From assembly GCA_028386065.3 (NCBI GenBank), contig JAKUCV010003048.1, positions 124,001-188,000 on the forward strand: a DNA stretch of 64,000 nt, written 5' to 3'. The translations under genes were made by a program, and so were the position numbers. The notes below the pieces were generated by a model that was not told the DNA's origin, searched no databases, and was given only the letters and a program-made list of their open reading frames with translations. This DNA is from Turnera subulata. Taxonomy: Eukaryota > Streptophyta > Magnoliopsida > Malpighiales > Passifloraceae. Shown in pieces: positions 24,033 to 33,852 of this stretch (position 1 is its first letter; every line of letters starts with the position of its first letter).

Positions 24033-25822
24033 GGGTTTTTTGTACATTTGGTACCCAAATTTCTTACGTTGGGTCCATCATGTACCTACAACTTTTCTCG
24101 AGCCATTTATGTACCTGGACTTTTCGCGGGCAGGTCAATTGTGGGTCTCTGGCAGGGCATGTGCTGACATGGATGATGCCCCGAATTGGGGTACTGCCCG
24201 TTGCTCAAAACGACGTCATATAACCACGATACGACGTCGTTTTGGGTCTATGTGGTAGATGTGTGTTCAGCCCACTGTCCCAGCAATTCCTACTCAGTTC
24301 AAGAGGTTCAACCGAAGAATAAATGACCCAGAATATCCCTAATCATAAACCTTAAATCATTAACATCCAATCATACATATAAAATTATTTTTTCCCTAAA
24401 ATTTGAGTTAAAGCTTATTTTTAGTTAAAAATTTTCAAATTGACTTTTTAATCTTTAAAAATTAAAAAAGATGAATAAAATATTCAAAATGATTTTTTAA
24501 TTATAAAATATAAACCTTCAGACTACCACCAGTTATCTCCCCTAAAAAAAAGTACAATTATTTTTTTTCCTACTTTGTCAGGTTTGAAACCTAATGTTAC
24601 TCCTTTTCCCTGCCACCAAAACCATCCCAACCACCTGCATCAACGCCGCCACAACAACACTCCTTGAAATTATTTTTCCAATTTACTATGGTTTGAAACC
24701 TGCAACTATCCCTCTCCCTTGATTGCCACAATAACCATCACCATCATCACCACCACCACCACCACAACCACAACCATAAAAAACTCTTCTTATAGAAGGA
24801 AAAAAAAAAAGCAAAACCAAACAAAACTCTATCTTTCTCCCTTTCGTCATCTTATTTGCAACCTCCAACTTTTTTCTCCTCCAATTTGTTTTCTTTATAA
24901 GAAGAAGAATGAAAAAAAAAAATCTCACCAAACCCTCGTCCTCTCCCCTTTTCGTCATCCCATTTGCAGCCTCCTTCGCCTTTTTTTTCTTGTTCCTTTT
25001 CATCTATTTGGGACGGGGCAGATCTTCACAAACCTCTGATATTCTTAATACACTTAGTAAAAATTAGATATTGCTTGAAAATGGAATGGTTGTGTTTGGT
25101 TTTTGGAAGAGAAACATGGGTGGTGGTGGAGTGGACCTTGGGTAGAATTTTTGGTGGGGTGGAGGAAGGAGGCAGCAAGGGAAGGAAGAGGAGGAAGGGA
25201 GGGAGGCGGCAAGGGGAGGGAGAAGGGGAGCAGGACGAGGAAGGGAGGAGGAAGAAAGGGGGAAGGGGGAGGAGGAGGAGTGGGAGGTGGTGCTGCAAAC
25301 GGGATTTTTTTTCTTTGATATTTTTATTTTGTCTAAAAATAAAAAAGTTATTGCATGATTAGGATGTTGCCACTTGCCCATCATCATGTGTTCTATTAAA
25401 TCAACCAACGGAAATAATATTGGTGGTTAATTATAACTGTGTATTTTTTTAATTAATTTAGCAAGTTAAAAAAATTTAATTTAAAATTTATAATTGATAC
25501 TTAAGGGATGTTTCAGTTTAATTTTTGGTTGAACCTCTTCTATCGGGTGAGAACCGGGTGGGAAGTTGTTGGGACAATAGGTTTGGACCTACCTTTGCCA
25601 TGTGGACTATAAAACGACGTCGTATTGGGATGATACGTCGTCGTCTTAAGTAACGGGCAGCAGCCCAATTTTGGGGCAACATCCACGTCAGCATATGCCC
25701 CGCCCGAGACCCATGACTGACCTGCCCGCCAAAATTCCAGGTACATAAATGTCTCGAGAAAAGTTGTAGGTACACAATTGACCCAACGTAAGAAAGTTGG
25801 GTACCAACTGTACCAAAAACCC
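24033..25822. mobile_element. Non-autonomous Mutator-like element with long terminal inverted repeats
   Basis: The left arm (24033 to about 24330) and right arm (about 25525-25822) are inverted copies, starting GGGTTTTT.GTACA.TTGGTACCCAA on both ends. TTGTCTATTC (24023-24032) and TTGTCTATTT (25823-25832) flank it as a 9-10 bp target duplication, the size typical of Mutator. The centre has no transposase. It holds low-complexity CCA/CAT repeats near 24730, duplicated short blocks (TTTGAAACCT at about 24582 and 24690) and a purine run at 25140-25290. Each arm carries ACGACGTCGT-type palindromes near its inner end. Confidence 0.88.
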
Positions 25823-25832
25823 TTGTCTATTT

Positions 25833-26067
25833 CATCATATCATAATATTTATATTTTTTCTTCCTTTTCTTCTGGATAGTAATGGATAAACAGATATAGA
25901 TATTTCTGATTTGTCAATTGTTGGCAAAGAGAATACCAAAAGCCTCAAAAATAGAATTTAATGTGCAACTTGATGGGATTTTGAAGATAGAAAGAAGAAA
26001 TGAAGTGCAATCAACAAGTGCAGATATCGCTTCCCTTCCCTGGTACAAAGGGAAAGGTTAGAATGTG
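25833..26067. other. Spacer between Mutator-like element and copia element
   Basis: AT-rich non-coding sequence; I see no gene or repeat edge in it. Confidence 0.4.
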
Positions 26068-26072
26068 ATACG

Positions 26073-26261
26073 TGTTATAAAATATGAGATTAATCTTGAT
26101 GTTTAGATAAAGAAGAAAGGAAGGAGAGTAATGGGAAGAAGAAGAGAAGATGAAGGGAAGAAGCAAAGTTTCGGTTCCTCAATATATTCTCTGTAGTATC
26201 AGTTTATATATAATACAAGTAGGTGGAATAGTAATGACATCCAAAAACACGTTTTATAACA
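26073..26261 (-). repeat. Element E 3' LTR (left)
   Basis: 189 bp. It differs from the right LTR at about four positions (near 26145, 26165, 26185 and 26191). The adjoining purine tract at 26262-26272 (minus strand AAGGGGGAG) marks this as the 3' LTR. Confidence 0.88.
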
Positions 26262-26899
26262 CTCCCCCTTGGATGTCATTGTGTATTGGGTAGAATACGC
26301 TTAGGGAGTACTGCCTCATTAAAAACCTTACTAAGAAAAACCCAGTGGGATAAAAACTTGGTGAAGGAAAAAAGAGTGCAGTGCGTATTCTACTCCCCCT
26401 CATTTTGGCCTCCCTTGATTTCTTGGTGTCGTCGCATGCCATTCTTCTTTGTCAACCTCTGGTGACATTTGAAATGTATACAGTATCATCTTCATAATTT
26501 GTTGTTGGAGCATCTTCCTTGCCATCTTGCTTTTGTGCTCACGATGATATAGTGATATCACGTGTAAAGTCGTAGCAGATGTCTGTCTGTGCTTTTGTGG
26601 ATCAAATAAAGGACCTGCATCTGCAAAGACCAACTATATTCTCTTCGGGTTTACAGGGTTAACATAATACCACACATCTTTTATACCCCGACGATAAGAG
26701 CAAATTCATATCTTGCCAATAGGTTTAACTCAAAAGCTTCAGGCTTTATTTTCTTAGCAATACATATTGCACTTCAACAGGGTGCTCCAGGACCAATCTA
26801 ATAGCACGGTATTTGGAAGCTTCTTCGGGAGTTCTAATCATAAATAAGTTCATCCATACTCAAAATGATTTAAATTATGTAAAGATCAATTCAGTTTTA

Positions 26900-28700
26900 T
26901 TTTGTAATTTTCCGGGAATTAGTTGCTTCAGGCAACTTGGATCCTTCAGGGATCTTCATGTATATATCATGACTTATGGATCCATAATAATAGGCTGTAA
27001 TAGCATTCATTAGATGCATTTCTAATACTTTTCATATACTGCCAGACTTATCAAAAGTAATTGCATCCCCACAGGGGAGTATATCTCCTCATAATTAATA
27101 CCTGGTCGTTTGGGTAAAACTTTGTGCCACAAACCGTGCTTTATATCTCACTACTTATTACTTTTCCGCACAAATTCCCATTTTATGACCAATTGAATTT
27201 TACACCATCCTGTGCACGGACAATAGGTCCAGAAATTTCTCGCTTCAAGCGAGTCTAGCACAGCCTTAAATGTATTTCTCTACTTTGGCCAATCATACAG
27301 CGCCTACATTCGCCAATGTAGGTTCATGATCCTCATTTTTATTTAGCGCTATATTATAAATAAAACAAGTATTCCGTCGACGGTTATTTTCACGTCGGTT
27401 CCATCTTATTTCTGACACTGTAATTGAGATCTGATCATTTTTCATTTATTTCAGGTACCTGGGTTACTTCTGGAACTTTATCAATTTGTGTCAGAAAATC
27501 TCTTTTGGAGGATTTTCCTCTTCTTGAGGACTTTTAATTCAAACCTCTACTGGGGGCCTTATTTCCTTATTGGGGCCATCTTATCACTTTGTTACTTTAT
27601 TCTCTATCGAGAATTTCTTTTATTTTGGAACCGAGTATAATCTATAGATTCATTTGCATACTTACATTGTTCTTTAGGAACATCAATCTAAACAGGAGCA
27701 TTTGTAGCTGGTATATGGTCACACTTAATTTAAATGTGTCTGGCAATTGCATATCAATTTTCCTGCAAATGAATCATCTTTTGAACTTCAGGTTCATACT
27801 AATTTATTTCGAGGATCAAAAATTAGATATTGATAAATCATTTCAATAATTTCTTGATCCAGCTGCTTATTATCTCCCCCTGATGTTGGGTAAAACATCA
27901 AATTAATAAGCAAATCTTACAATAAATGAATCTCCGATCTCCTATCATAGGTTTCAATTACTCTTGTAACCTATGGAGATTCATACCCAACGTAGATTCT
28001 CAATCTTCTTTAAGAGATCATTTCACAACCCTGTGGTGGAGCATAATATACTAAATAACCGATGGTCCGAAGATGGGAGATACTAAGTATGTGACCATTA
28101 ATCAATTAAATGGGGGGATCTTATAACATCATGTTGGCTTGATGCACTCAAGTGTTGCTGCATATAAAATACCATTTTCTCAAACAATAATATTTCATCA
28201 ATAGTCCTACAATCAATTGTCAATGTTCCCCCAGATCTGTTTGGGTTTATTTCCAATGATATACATTATCCATTGAAGAAATATACCAGCATTATCTAGA
28301 CATATAGTCTAATAACATAAGTATGGGATATGTACCCGCAAGTGGCCAAATTATTAAATTAGTGCGCACGATGCCAACTTGCGTCACACAATGGACCATC
28401 TAGTCGATGCATCGTAAAAAGTACCAAGATGGTTAACACCACGGATTTATCAGTCTGCGTTAATGTCCCTAAACTATTCTCAAACTTGCTGGTGATACTA
28501 AGCCATTCTCATCTTAGGAAGGCCGTATAATAACTTTCGCAGCAAACAAACTCATTGAAATTCATTGATTGTAAAACTTTTGGTTTTTCAATGAATGATC
28601 CAATAAATTTCGTGCATAATTATTGACCCGGGATGGCCCAACCGGTCATGCCAAATAATAAGTCCATGTACCAACTTCAAGTTGGTGCCAGCTTCATGCT
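26900..28700 (-). pseudogene. Element E: degenerate copia integrase and RT remnants
   Basis: Minus-strand translation gives scattered copia words. MKIPEGSKLPEATNS (about 26975-26920) matches the RT start KIPEGFKMPEA. VQKMIHLQ (about 27785) and a decayed stretch that should read LEPLTGDLFTARF lie upstream. CLDNAGIFLQ (about 28300) resembles the integrase core IRLDNAGEFTSQ. GWAIPGQ near 28640 recalls RLGHPGS of the pre-integrase domain. The order 28640, 28300, 27785, 26950 on the minus strand matches a copia polyprotein. Stops and frameshifts are dense, so nothing is translatable. Copia membership is certain; the lineage is not determined. Confidence 0.75.
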
Positions 28701-29074
28701 GGATAACTTAGAAAAATTATTTACCAGTTTCTGGCTGTTGTATACTAGCAATAAATTACATATCTATCAGTCAACTTCTAGTTGGTCTCACCTTCAGGCT
28801 GTATAAACTTGTGTATTTAAACACTTAAAATTTCTAGCTTCAGGCTAGAGCATTTCAGCTTCTGGCTTGATATGTTAAGTTTCGATTACTCAACTGCTAG
28901 CTTATGGCTAGCTATATATGTGCCAATTTTAGGCTTATTTCTGCCACTCATGTCAAAAAAAGATCAAAATTATTAGACAATAATTAAAGTAGTGGAAAAC
29001 TTTTCCAAAAGCAACTTTGGAGTTTTGTGAAACCGAAAAATCTTCAGGATCTTTTCGGAGATAAGTGAAAGGGT

Positions 29075-29880
29075 CCATATTTTAAAAAACTGACACCTAG
29101 CTGTCTAATCTCAGACTATAAGAAGGGGAGGCGGTTGAGACAGAAAGATGCAGAAAACTCAGAAAAATCAACAAGACATGAAAAATGCCTTCCCCAGCTA
29201 CTGTTTTCTTTGTTGAGGGTGCCTCTTTAGGAAGAAGAAGTAGGTTAGCTTATAGCATGGTGAATGAGCAGCAAGAGGAATTACCGAATGATCTGGCGAG
29301 AATTCCTCGTTTAGTGTTTGTTGATGAACTATATTCATCTAGGTTCTTTGTAACTCCTATGGAAGAAACATTCTTCCTAGAGGACCAAAGCAATCTAAGG
29401 GCTTCTTTTTATGGCTCGGCTAATTCTATTATGTTTTTCATATCTAATAGACTGCAGGATTTTCAACTAGAGCCTTCATGTCAAATTTTAAATCAAAGCA
29501 GTTATTATCATGTTTCCATGATGGCTCGGAGCGTCCCATGGGTGACTAGGTTACCACCTACATGGCCTAAGGTACGACTTTTACTGTGGAATTGCAGGGG
29601 TATAGCAAGAACTTCTCAAGACTTTGTTCGTACCTTAAGGGATCTGAAGAATCAGTACAAGCCTAACATGGTACTGATTACTGAGACTTTGTGGCAAGCA
29701 GGAGAGAATCATAGTGTGATTCCACTTCGTTTTCCTCCAACGAATCGGTTTGAGATACCTGGAGAAAACAACAGGGGTGGTATGTGGTTCTCCTGGAACG
29801 ACAGTGTTAGGGTCAACATTAATGGTGAGGCTCAGAGTTTCAGGGTTAATGTTGAACCCAACAGATAGATTACTGTTTAA
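29075..29880 (+). pseudogene. LINE-derived open frame with endonuclease N-terminus inside element E
   Basis: An uninterrupted 227-codon frame at 29185-29868 runs opposite to element E. Its last hundred residues, from VRLLLWNCRGIARTSQDF, look like the start of a plant L1 LINE endonuclease. Visible features are the WNCRG box, KPNMVLITETLW with the catalytic-type Glu, and GGMWFSWND. It stops at VEPNR before the GDFN box, so the nuclease is incomplete. The first 130 residues are not recognised; they could be the tail of LINE ORF1 or unrelated. No poly-A tail or target duplication was seen. It is best read as a fragment carried within E. Confidence 0.6.
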
Positions 29881-30736
29881 ACATATGTATGAGAACCATT
29901 TTTCTTTGAATGTTCTCCAGTTATGTATCCGTTTATGCAATAATAATATGCATGTTTGCTTTGAGCCTTTTTTATTTATTATCTCATTTACGCCCACAGG
30001 CACAAATAATTATACTGTTTTGTTCGCTTCAGGGAATAGATCAGAGTCAATTCATCGGGATCCATAATAATTCATTTTATTACTAGGGGTGTCTGTACTC
30101 TTCAAGAGTATATGCTCTTCCAGAACGTAAATGTACGATCATCTAGATCATATTAAAACATGCGTTCTTCAAGAACATATTCGAATTTATGCTCTTCTGG
30201 AGCGTGTTAATCTTTTTCTCATTTCGAGATATCATAATATGTTATATTGACATCCACACATATAATTCTCCCCCTGTGGATGTCAATTTTGCATTGTCTT
30301 CGAGACTAATGCTTGAGGCATTATGCTTGAAACAATTATAAAGTACTGAAAAGTAAATAAAATAAATTGCAATGCGTAATAATTAAACTAAACATAAAAT
30401 AAATTGAATATAAAATGAATTGCTCCTTCAGGGTAAGCAAGTATAATATCCACCTTCTGGTGGTCATATAATTTCCATCTTCTGGTGGTAATAGTTTTTA
30501 TTTTCGATTTTTCTTTGAAAGGATCTTCAGGATTTTTTGAACGGTAAGACTTCGAATCTTCGTTGTATTTTCCGTTATTGAGTCTGCTGGACTCTGATAT
30601 TTAGTCTTCCAGACTATTATTACGTAAATTCCTGTCGGCATTTAATACCCATAATGAATTTCTTCTGGAAATTATAAGGGTCTCGAATAACATAATTTAA
30701 ATAAATAATGAAGTAACCGAAAAATTAAAAGTAATG

Positions 30737-31215
30737 GGCCTTACATAAATTAGCCCAATAAAAATGAAATTATCGCAAAGCAAATGCGATGGGCCTTATA
30801 CGAGCCCAATAAAATCGTAAAGAAATTAAAACGAGAAATTAAGTACAATGGGCCTTAAATGAGCCCAATTGAAATGTAAAGAATAGAAGATTAAAATATA
30901 ATGGGCCTAATATGAGCCCAAGCTTAATATAAACAATAAAATAAATACAATAACCTTCCGGTCTTTTTGCTGCATTTTTCTTTTATCGAGTCTTCTGAAC
31001 TCTTTCATTTAGTCTTCGAGACTATTATGCACTTCAGCATTTAATGCCCATATTAAATTTCTTCCGGAAATTTTGAGGGCCTCAAATTCAAGTAACATAA
31101 TTAAATAAATAAAGACTTAATTAAAGTAAATAAACATGGGCCTTTTATTAATTAGCCCAAATTTTAAAAATAAATGACTGAAAATTAAATGCAATGGGCC
31201 TTGTAGGAGCCCAAA
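30737..31215 (-). repeat. Imperfect tandem repeats with TGGGCC/GCCCA words in element E leader
   Basis: Units of roughly 60-75 bp contain ATGGGCCTT followed by AGCCCAA, then an AT-rich spacer (AATTAAA...AAGAAATTAAA). Clear units start near 30738, 30791, 30850, 30901, 31137 and 31195. GGCCCA and AGCCCA are the core of plant site-II/UP1-type promoter elements, but whether these act here is unknown. Confidence 0.6.
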
Positions 31216-31439
31216 TAAATGATAACGAGAAATTAAATATAATGTACGCCTACTCGATAAATCTTTCGGCAATATTAAATTATCCCCCTCTTTTTTCTTT
31301 CCTCTCCTTTTCTTTTCTCTTTTTTTTCTTTTTTTTTCTTTTATTTGGAACGGGCCTGAACAATATCGGCCCAGGTTTTTTTTTCGGACCGGGCCTTAAA
31401 TAGTGTAGCCCAGGTCCAGCCCAAAATAATACCCAGGCC

Positions 31440-31860
31440 TTTGAATAGTGTAGCCCAAGTCCAAGGGCTTACAACCCATCAACCCGCGGGTCAAATCCGA
31501 CCCAGACCACTGACCCGTTCACATTTCGGGTCGGGGTCGTCTTCTTCCTCAAGGCCTGCACATTCGCAGGCGGCGGCGCGGCAAGGCGAGGCGAGGACGG
31601 GCGAAGGTAGCGCTGCAGGGGACGAGGCGGCGGTAGGAGGGCATGCAGCTGCCGTCAGTTCGTGGGCGGCTGCGGGTCGCGACGGGTCCGACAACTCCCG
31701 TCGGGTCTTCGTCCGTTGACGGCGCGTCCGGCAGCGTCAGCGACGGGAGAAGGCGGCAACGGGTAGGCTACGGCGTGGGGAGCATGTCGGTGGTGGCGGT
31801 GAGACGAACGGCAGCGTGGATCCCTTCGGTGTGAATAGTAACCGAGGGGTTGCACTACTG
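31440..31860 (-). other. GC-rich leader block of element E
   Basis: A sharp GC-rich block lies next to the 5' LTR in otherwise AT-rich DNA. It contains ACCCGCGGGTCA, CCACTGACCCG and CGGGTCGGGG words. These resemble the GC-rich part of solo LTR B (22030-22085). The open frames within it on both strands are Gly/Arg/Ala-rich and not convincing as genes. Confidence 0.45.
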
Positions 31861-31971
31861 TTCATCTTCTTCGGTTTGGTTTCTTTTTTTTCAGTGTTTT
31901 CCTTCCTTTTTCTTCAATTTTTGCACTGGTTTCTTGCCTCAAAACTGGTAGAAACTATCGTGCTGATAATG

Positions 31972-32160
31972 TGTTATAAAATATGAGATTAATCTTGATG
32001 TTTAGATAAAGAAGAAAGGAAGGAGAGTAATGGGAAGAAGAAGAGATGATGAAGGGAAGAAGCAAAATTTCGGTTCCTCAATACATTCTCCGTAGTATCA
32101 GTTTATATATAATACAAGTAGGTGGAATAGTAATGACATCCAAAAACACGTTTTATAACA
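31972..32160 (-). repeat. Element E 5' LTR (right)
   Basis: 189 bp, TGTTATAAAA to TTTTATAACA, followed by target copy ATACG at 32161-32165. On the minus strand it is followed directly by CATTATCAGCACGATAG, the likely primer-binding region. Confidence 0.88.
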
Positions 32161-32165
32161 ATACG

Positions 32166-32417
32166 TATAATATAATAGCATATCACTCGAGAGGACAGAA
32201 ACTAATAGTAATAGGCTGGAACTGGGTGGCTCAGTAGTACCATATGAAGGAAACCCAGTACAGATGGGCCAGGAAACCAGGATGGGCCAGGAAGAGGGAA
32301 TCAGTAAGTTGCACGGCCCAAGAAATGAGTTAGAAGGACTAAAGAGCACTGTGTCTAATACATGTCCAAATACGCCACCGTTTCAAACAGGGCAAGATGA
32401 TAGGAATTTGAGAATTT
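32166..32417. other. Spacer between copia element and TRIM
   Basis: Non-coding. I see no gene; two short open frames are chance. Confidence 0.4.
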
Positions 32418-32755
32418 CGGGGTCATTACCCTCTCCCCAAAAGGTCAACCTGGTGGGGTGTGCAGCACCCCTGTATATATGGCCCAAGACCTTCCCTTTC
32501 CTTTCCGATGTGGGATTCCGTCACATTCTCCCCCACCGAATCCGACGACACCCCCGTCGTCGACCGGGCACCCTGCCTACTCCGTCCCCACGGAGCGCTT
32601 GGCGTGACATCAGAGTTGGGTCGGGTCGGCTCCGCTACCACTTGTCACGGGGTCATTACCCTCTCCCCAAAAGGTCAACCTGGTGGGGTGTGCAGCACCC
32701 CTGTATATATGGCCCATGACCTTCCCCTTCCTTTCTGATGTGGGATTCCGTCACA
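32418..32755 (-). mobile_element. TRIM: terminal-repeat retrotransposon in miniature
   Basis: A 108 bp direct repeat (32418-32525 and 32648-32755) flanks about 120 bp. On the minus strand the repeat starts TGTGACGGAATCCCACATCGG. After the right copy, ending GTGACA, comes the primer site TGGTAGCGGAGCCGACC (32624-32640). Just before the left copy is a purine tract, GGTGGGGGAGAA (32526-32538). This is a complete LTR, primer site, purine tract, LTR order without coding capacity, i.e. a TRIM. The left copy lacks the last five bases (TGACA) and no target duplication was found, so its far edge is uncertain. TATATATGGCCC in each repeat could be a TATA box. Confidence 0.8.
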
Positions 32756-33400
32756 CAAGCTCGTCAAAATTCTGGAAAATGCAGAAAGGAACCGCTGGTC
32801 GAGTCGAGGATCAAACGATTCAAAAAGTTGACCAGGAATGGCAGTGTGCAAAGAGGAACCGCTGAGTTTGTTTCAGCTTTGGCATTATGTGAAGTTGAAT
32901 TGAACGGAAGGAGGCTTACATGGGACAATTATTGGTCGGCTAGTAGAATTGGTAGAGGTTTTATGGATCCTTTGTGGTATTCGTTCTTTCCTTCCATCAG
33001 AAGAAAGTAAAGGTTTATCAGACTATTGTCTCATCTTATTGGCGCAGAAGTCTAAGAATTGGGGCCCAAACCATTTAAGCTCATGAGCTGCTGGTTGATG
33101 TTCTCGAAATTCGATGAGGTAATTAGGGGTATGTGGGAAGAAGCCTGCAGGAAGTTTCTAGGCAAATTTTTCTTCGTAAGAAGGTTGGAGGTGGTAAAAT
33201 AGGCATTTAGGGAGTGGAATTATACAAGTTTTGGCAATGTTCAAAACGCAGTCTCCAGGTTAATATTGATAAATTCGATATGCTCGTCGATTCCAAATGC
33301 TTGAATGTCGGGGAATTGGAGGCTGTCTGCAAATTGAAGTTTGAACCGACTTCAAGGAAGAGGCAGGAAGAAAGTGTTTGGAGACAGAGATCCCAAAAGA
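32756..33400 (+). pseudogene. L1 LINE fragment (end of endonuclease, linker)
   Basis: Plus-strand translation in shifting frames gives ALCEVELNGRRLTWDNYW, GLSDYCLILL (the GLSDHCPILL box of L1 endonucleases), NWGPKPFKLMSCWLMF and EESVWRQRSQKK. This is the C-terminal endonuclease half and the linker before RT. RT itself is absent, and stops and shifts are frequent. The fragment adjoins the TRIM on its left and a copia scrap on its right. Confidence 0.7.
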
Positions 33401-33402
33401 AA

Positions 33403-33480
33403 GTGAAGATCAGCTAGCGGACCTGCTAACAAAGCCACAGTCCACGTCCCGTTTCCCATCAACTAAAAGGTCAATTTAAC
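33403..33480 (+). pseudogene. Copia polyprotein C-terminal scrap
   Basis: The short frame SEDQLADLLTKPQSTSRFPS matches the end of copia RNase H (usually DQLADLLTKPLS). It is fused to the LINE fragment on its left with no spacer. Only about 75 bp are recognisable. Confidence 0.6.
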
Positions 33481-33852
33481 CAGTTAGTGTTACATTATGA
33501 CCAATATATCTAATCAGGGATGCATTATTTGTCAATGGCACCGCAAAAAGGCGGTGACTATACCTATCATGATGTCACTGATTCCCTCCTCAATGCATCA
33601 TGGGCATCCAGCCACATTTGTCTCTTTTCTTCTTTTTCTTCTTCTGCTTTCCTTTTTTTTTTCTTTTTTTTTTTCTCTCTAACGAATTGTGATTGCTTTA
33701 CAGCCTGAAGACTGAGAACGGAAGGCAGTTTATTTATGTGCTAAAAAATCACAAAAGTTGCTGGTACATATTTCCACAAAATAGCTACTGAAACTAGGTA
33801 GCAAACTGTAAGAATTTGACAGGGAATATATAGCAGCATTCGGCCAGGCTAA
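33481..33852. other. 3' flank of the LIN-like gene
   Basis: Non-coding, including a pyrimidine run (33628-33680). It probably holds the 3' UTR of the minus-strand gene next door; the polyadenylation site is not determined. Confidence 0.4.

Larger units (their letters stand above)
26073..32160 (-). mobile_element. Element E: Ty1/copia retrotransposon with young LTRs and a ruined body
   Basis: Two 189 bp LTRs (26073-26261 and 31972-32160) start TGTTATAAAA and end TTTTATAACA, flanked by the perfect target duplication ATACG (26068-26072 and 32161-32165). A purine tract next to the left LTR (minus strand CCAAGGGGGAG) shows the element reads on the minus strand. Just inside that tract is the non-coding word CCCACTGGGTTTTTCTTAG followed by TAATGAGGCA, seen in many plant copia 3' regions. 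Remnants of integrase and RT lie between 26900 and 28700 with many stops and shifts. A plus-strand LINE-like segment lies at about 29075-29870. Confidence 0.9.

Noticed and set aside
32418..32755. Direct repeats as a simple tandem duplication
   Set aside because: A primer-site word and a purine tract are placed exactly where a TRIM needs them.
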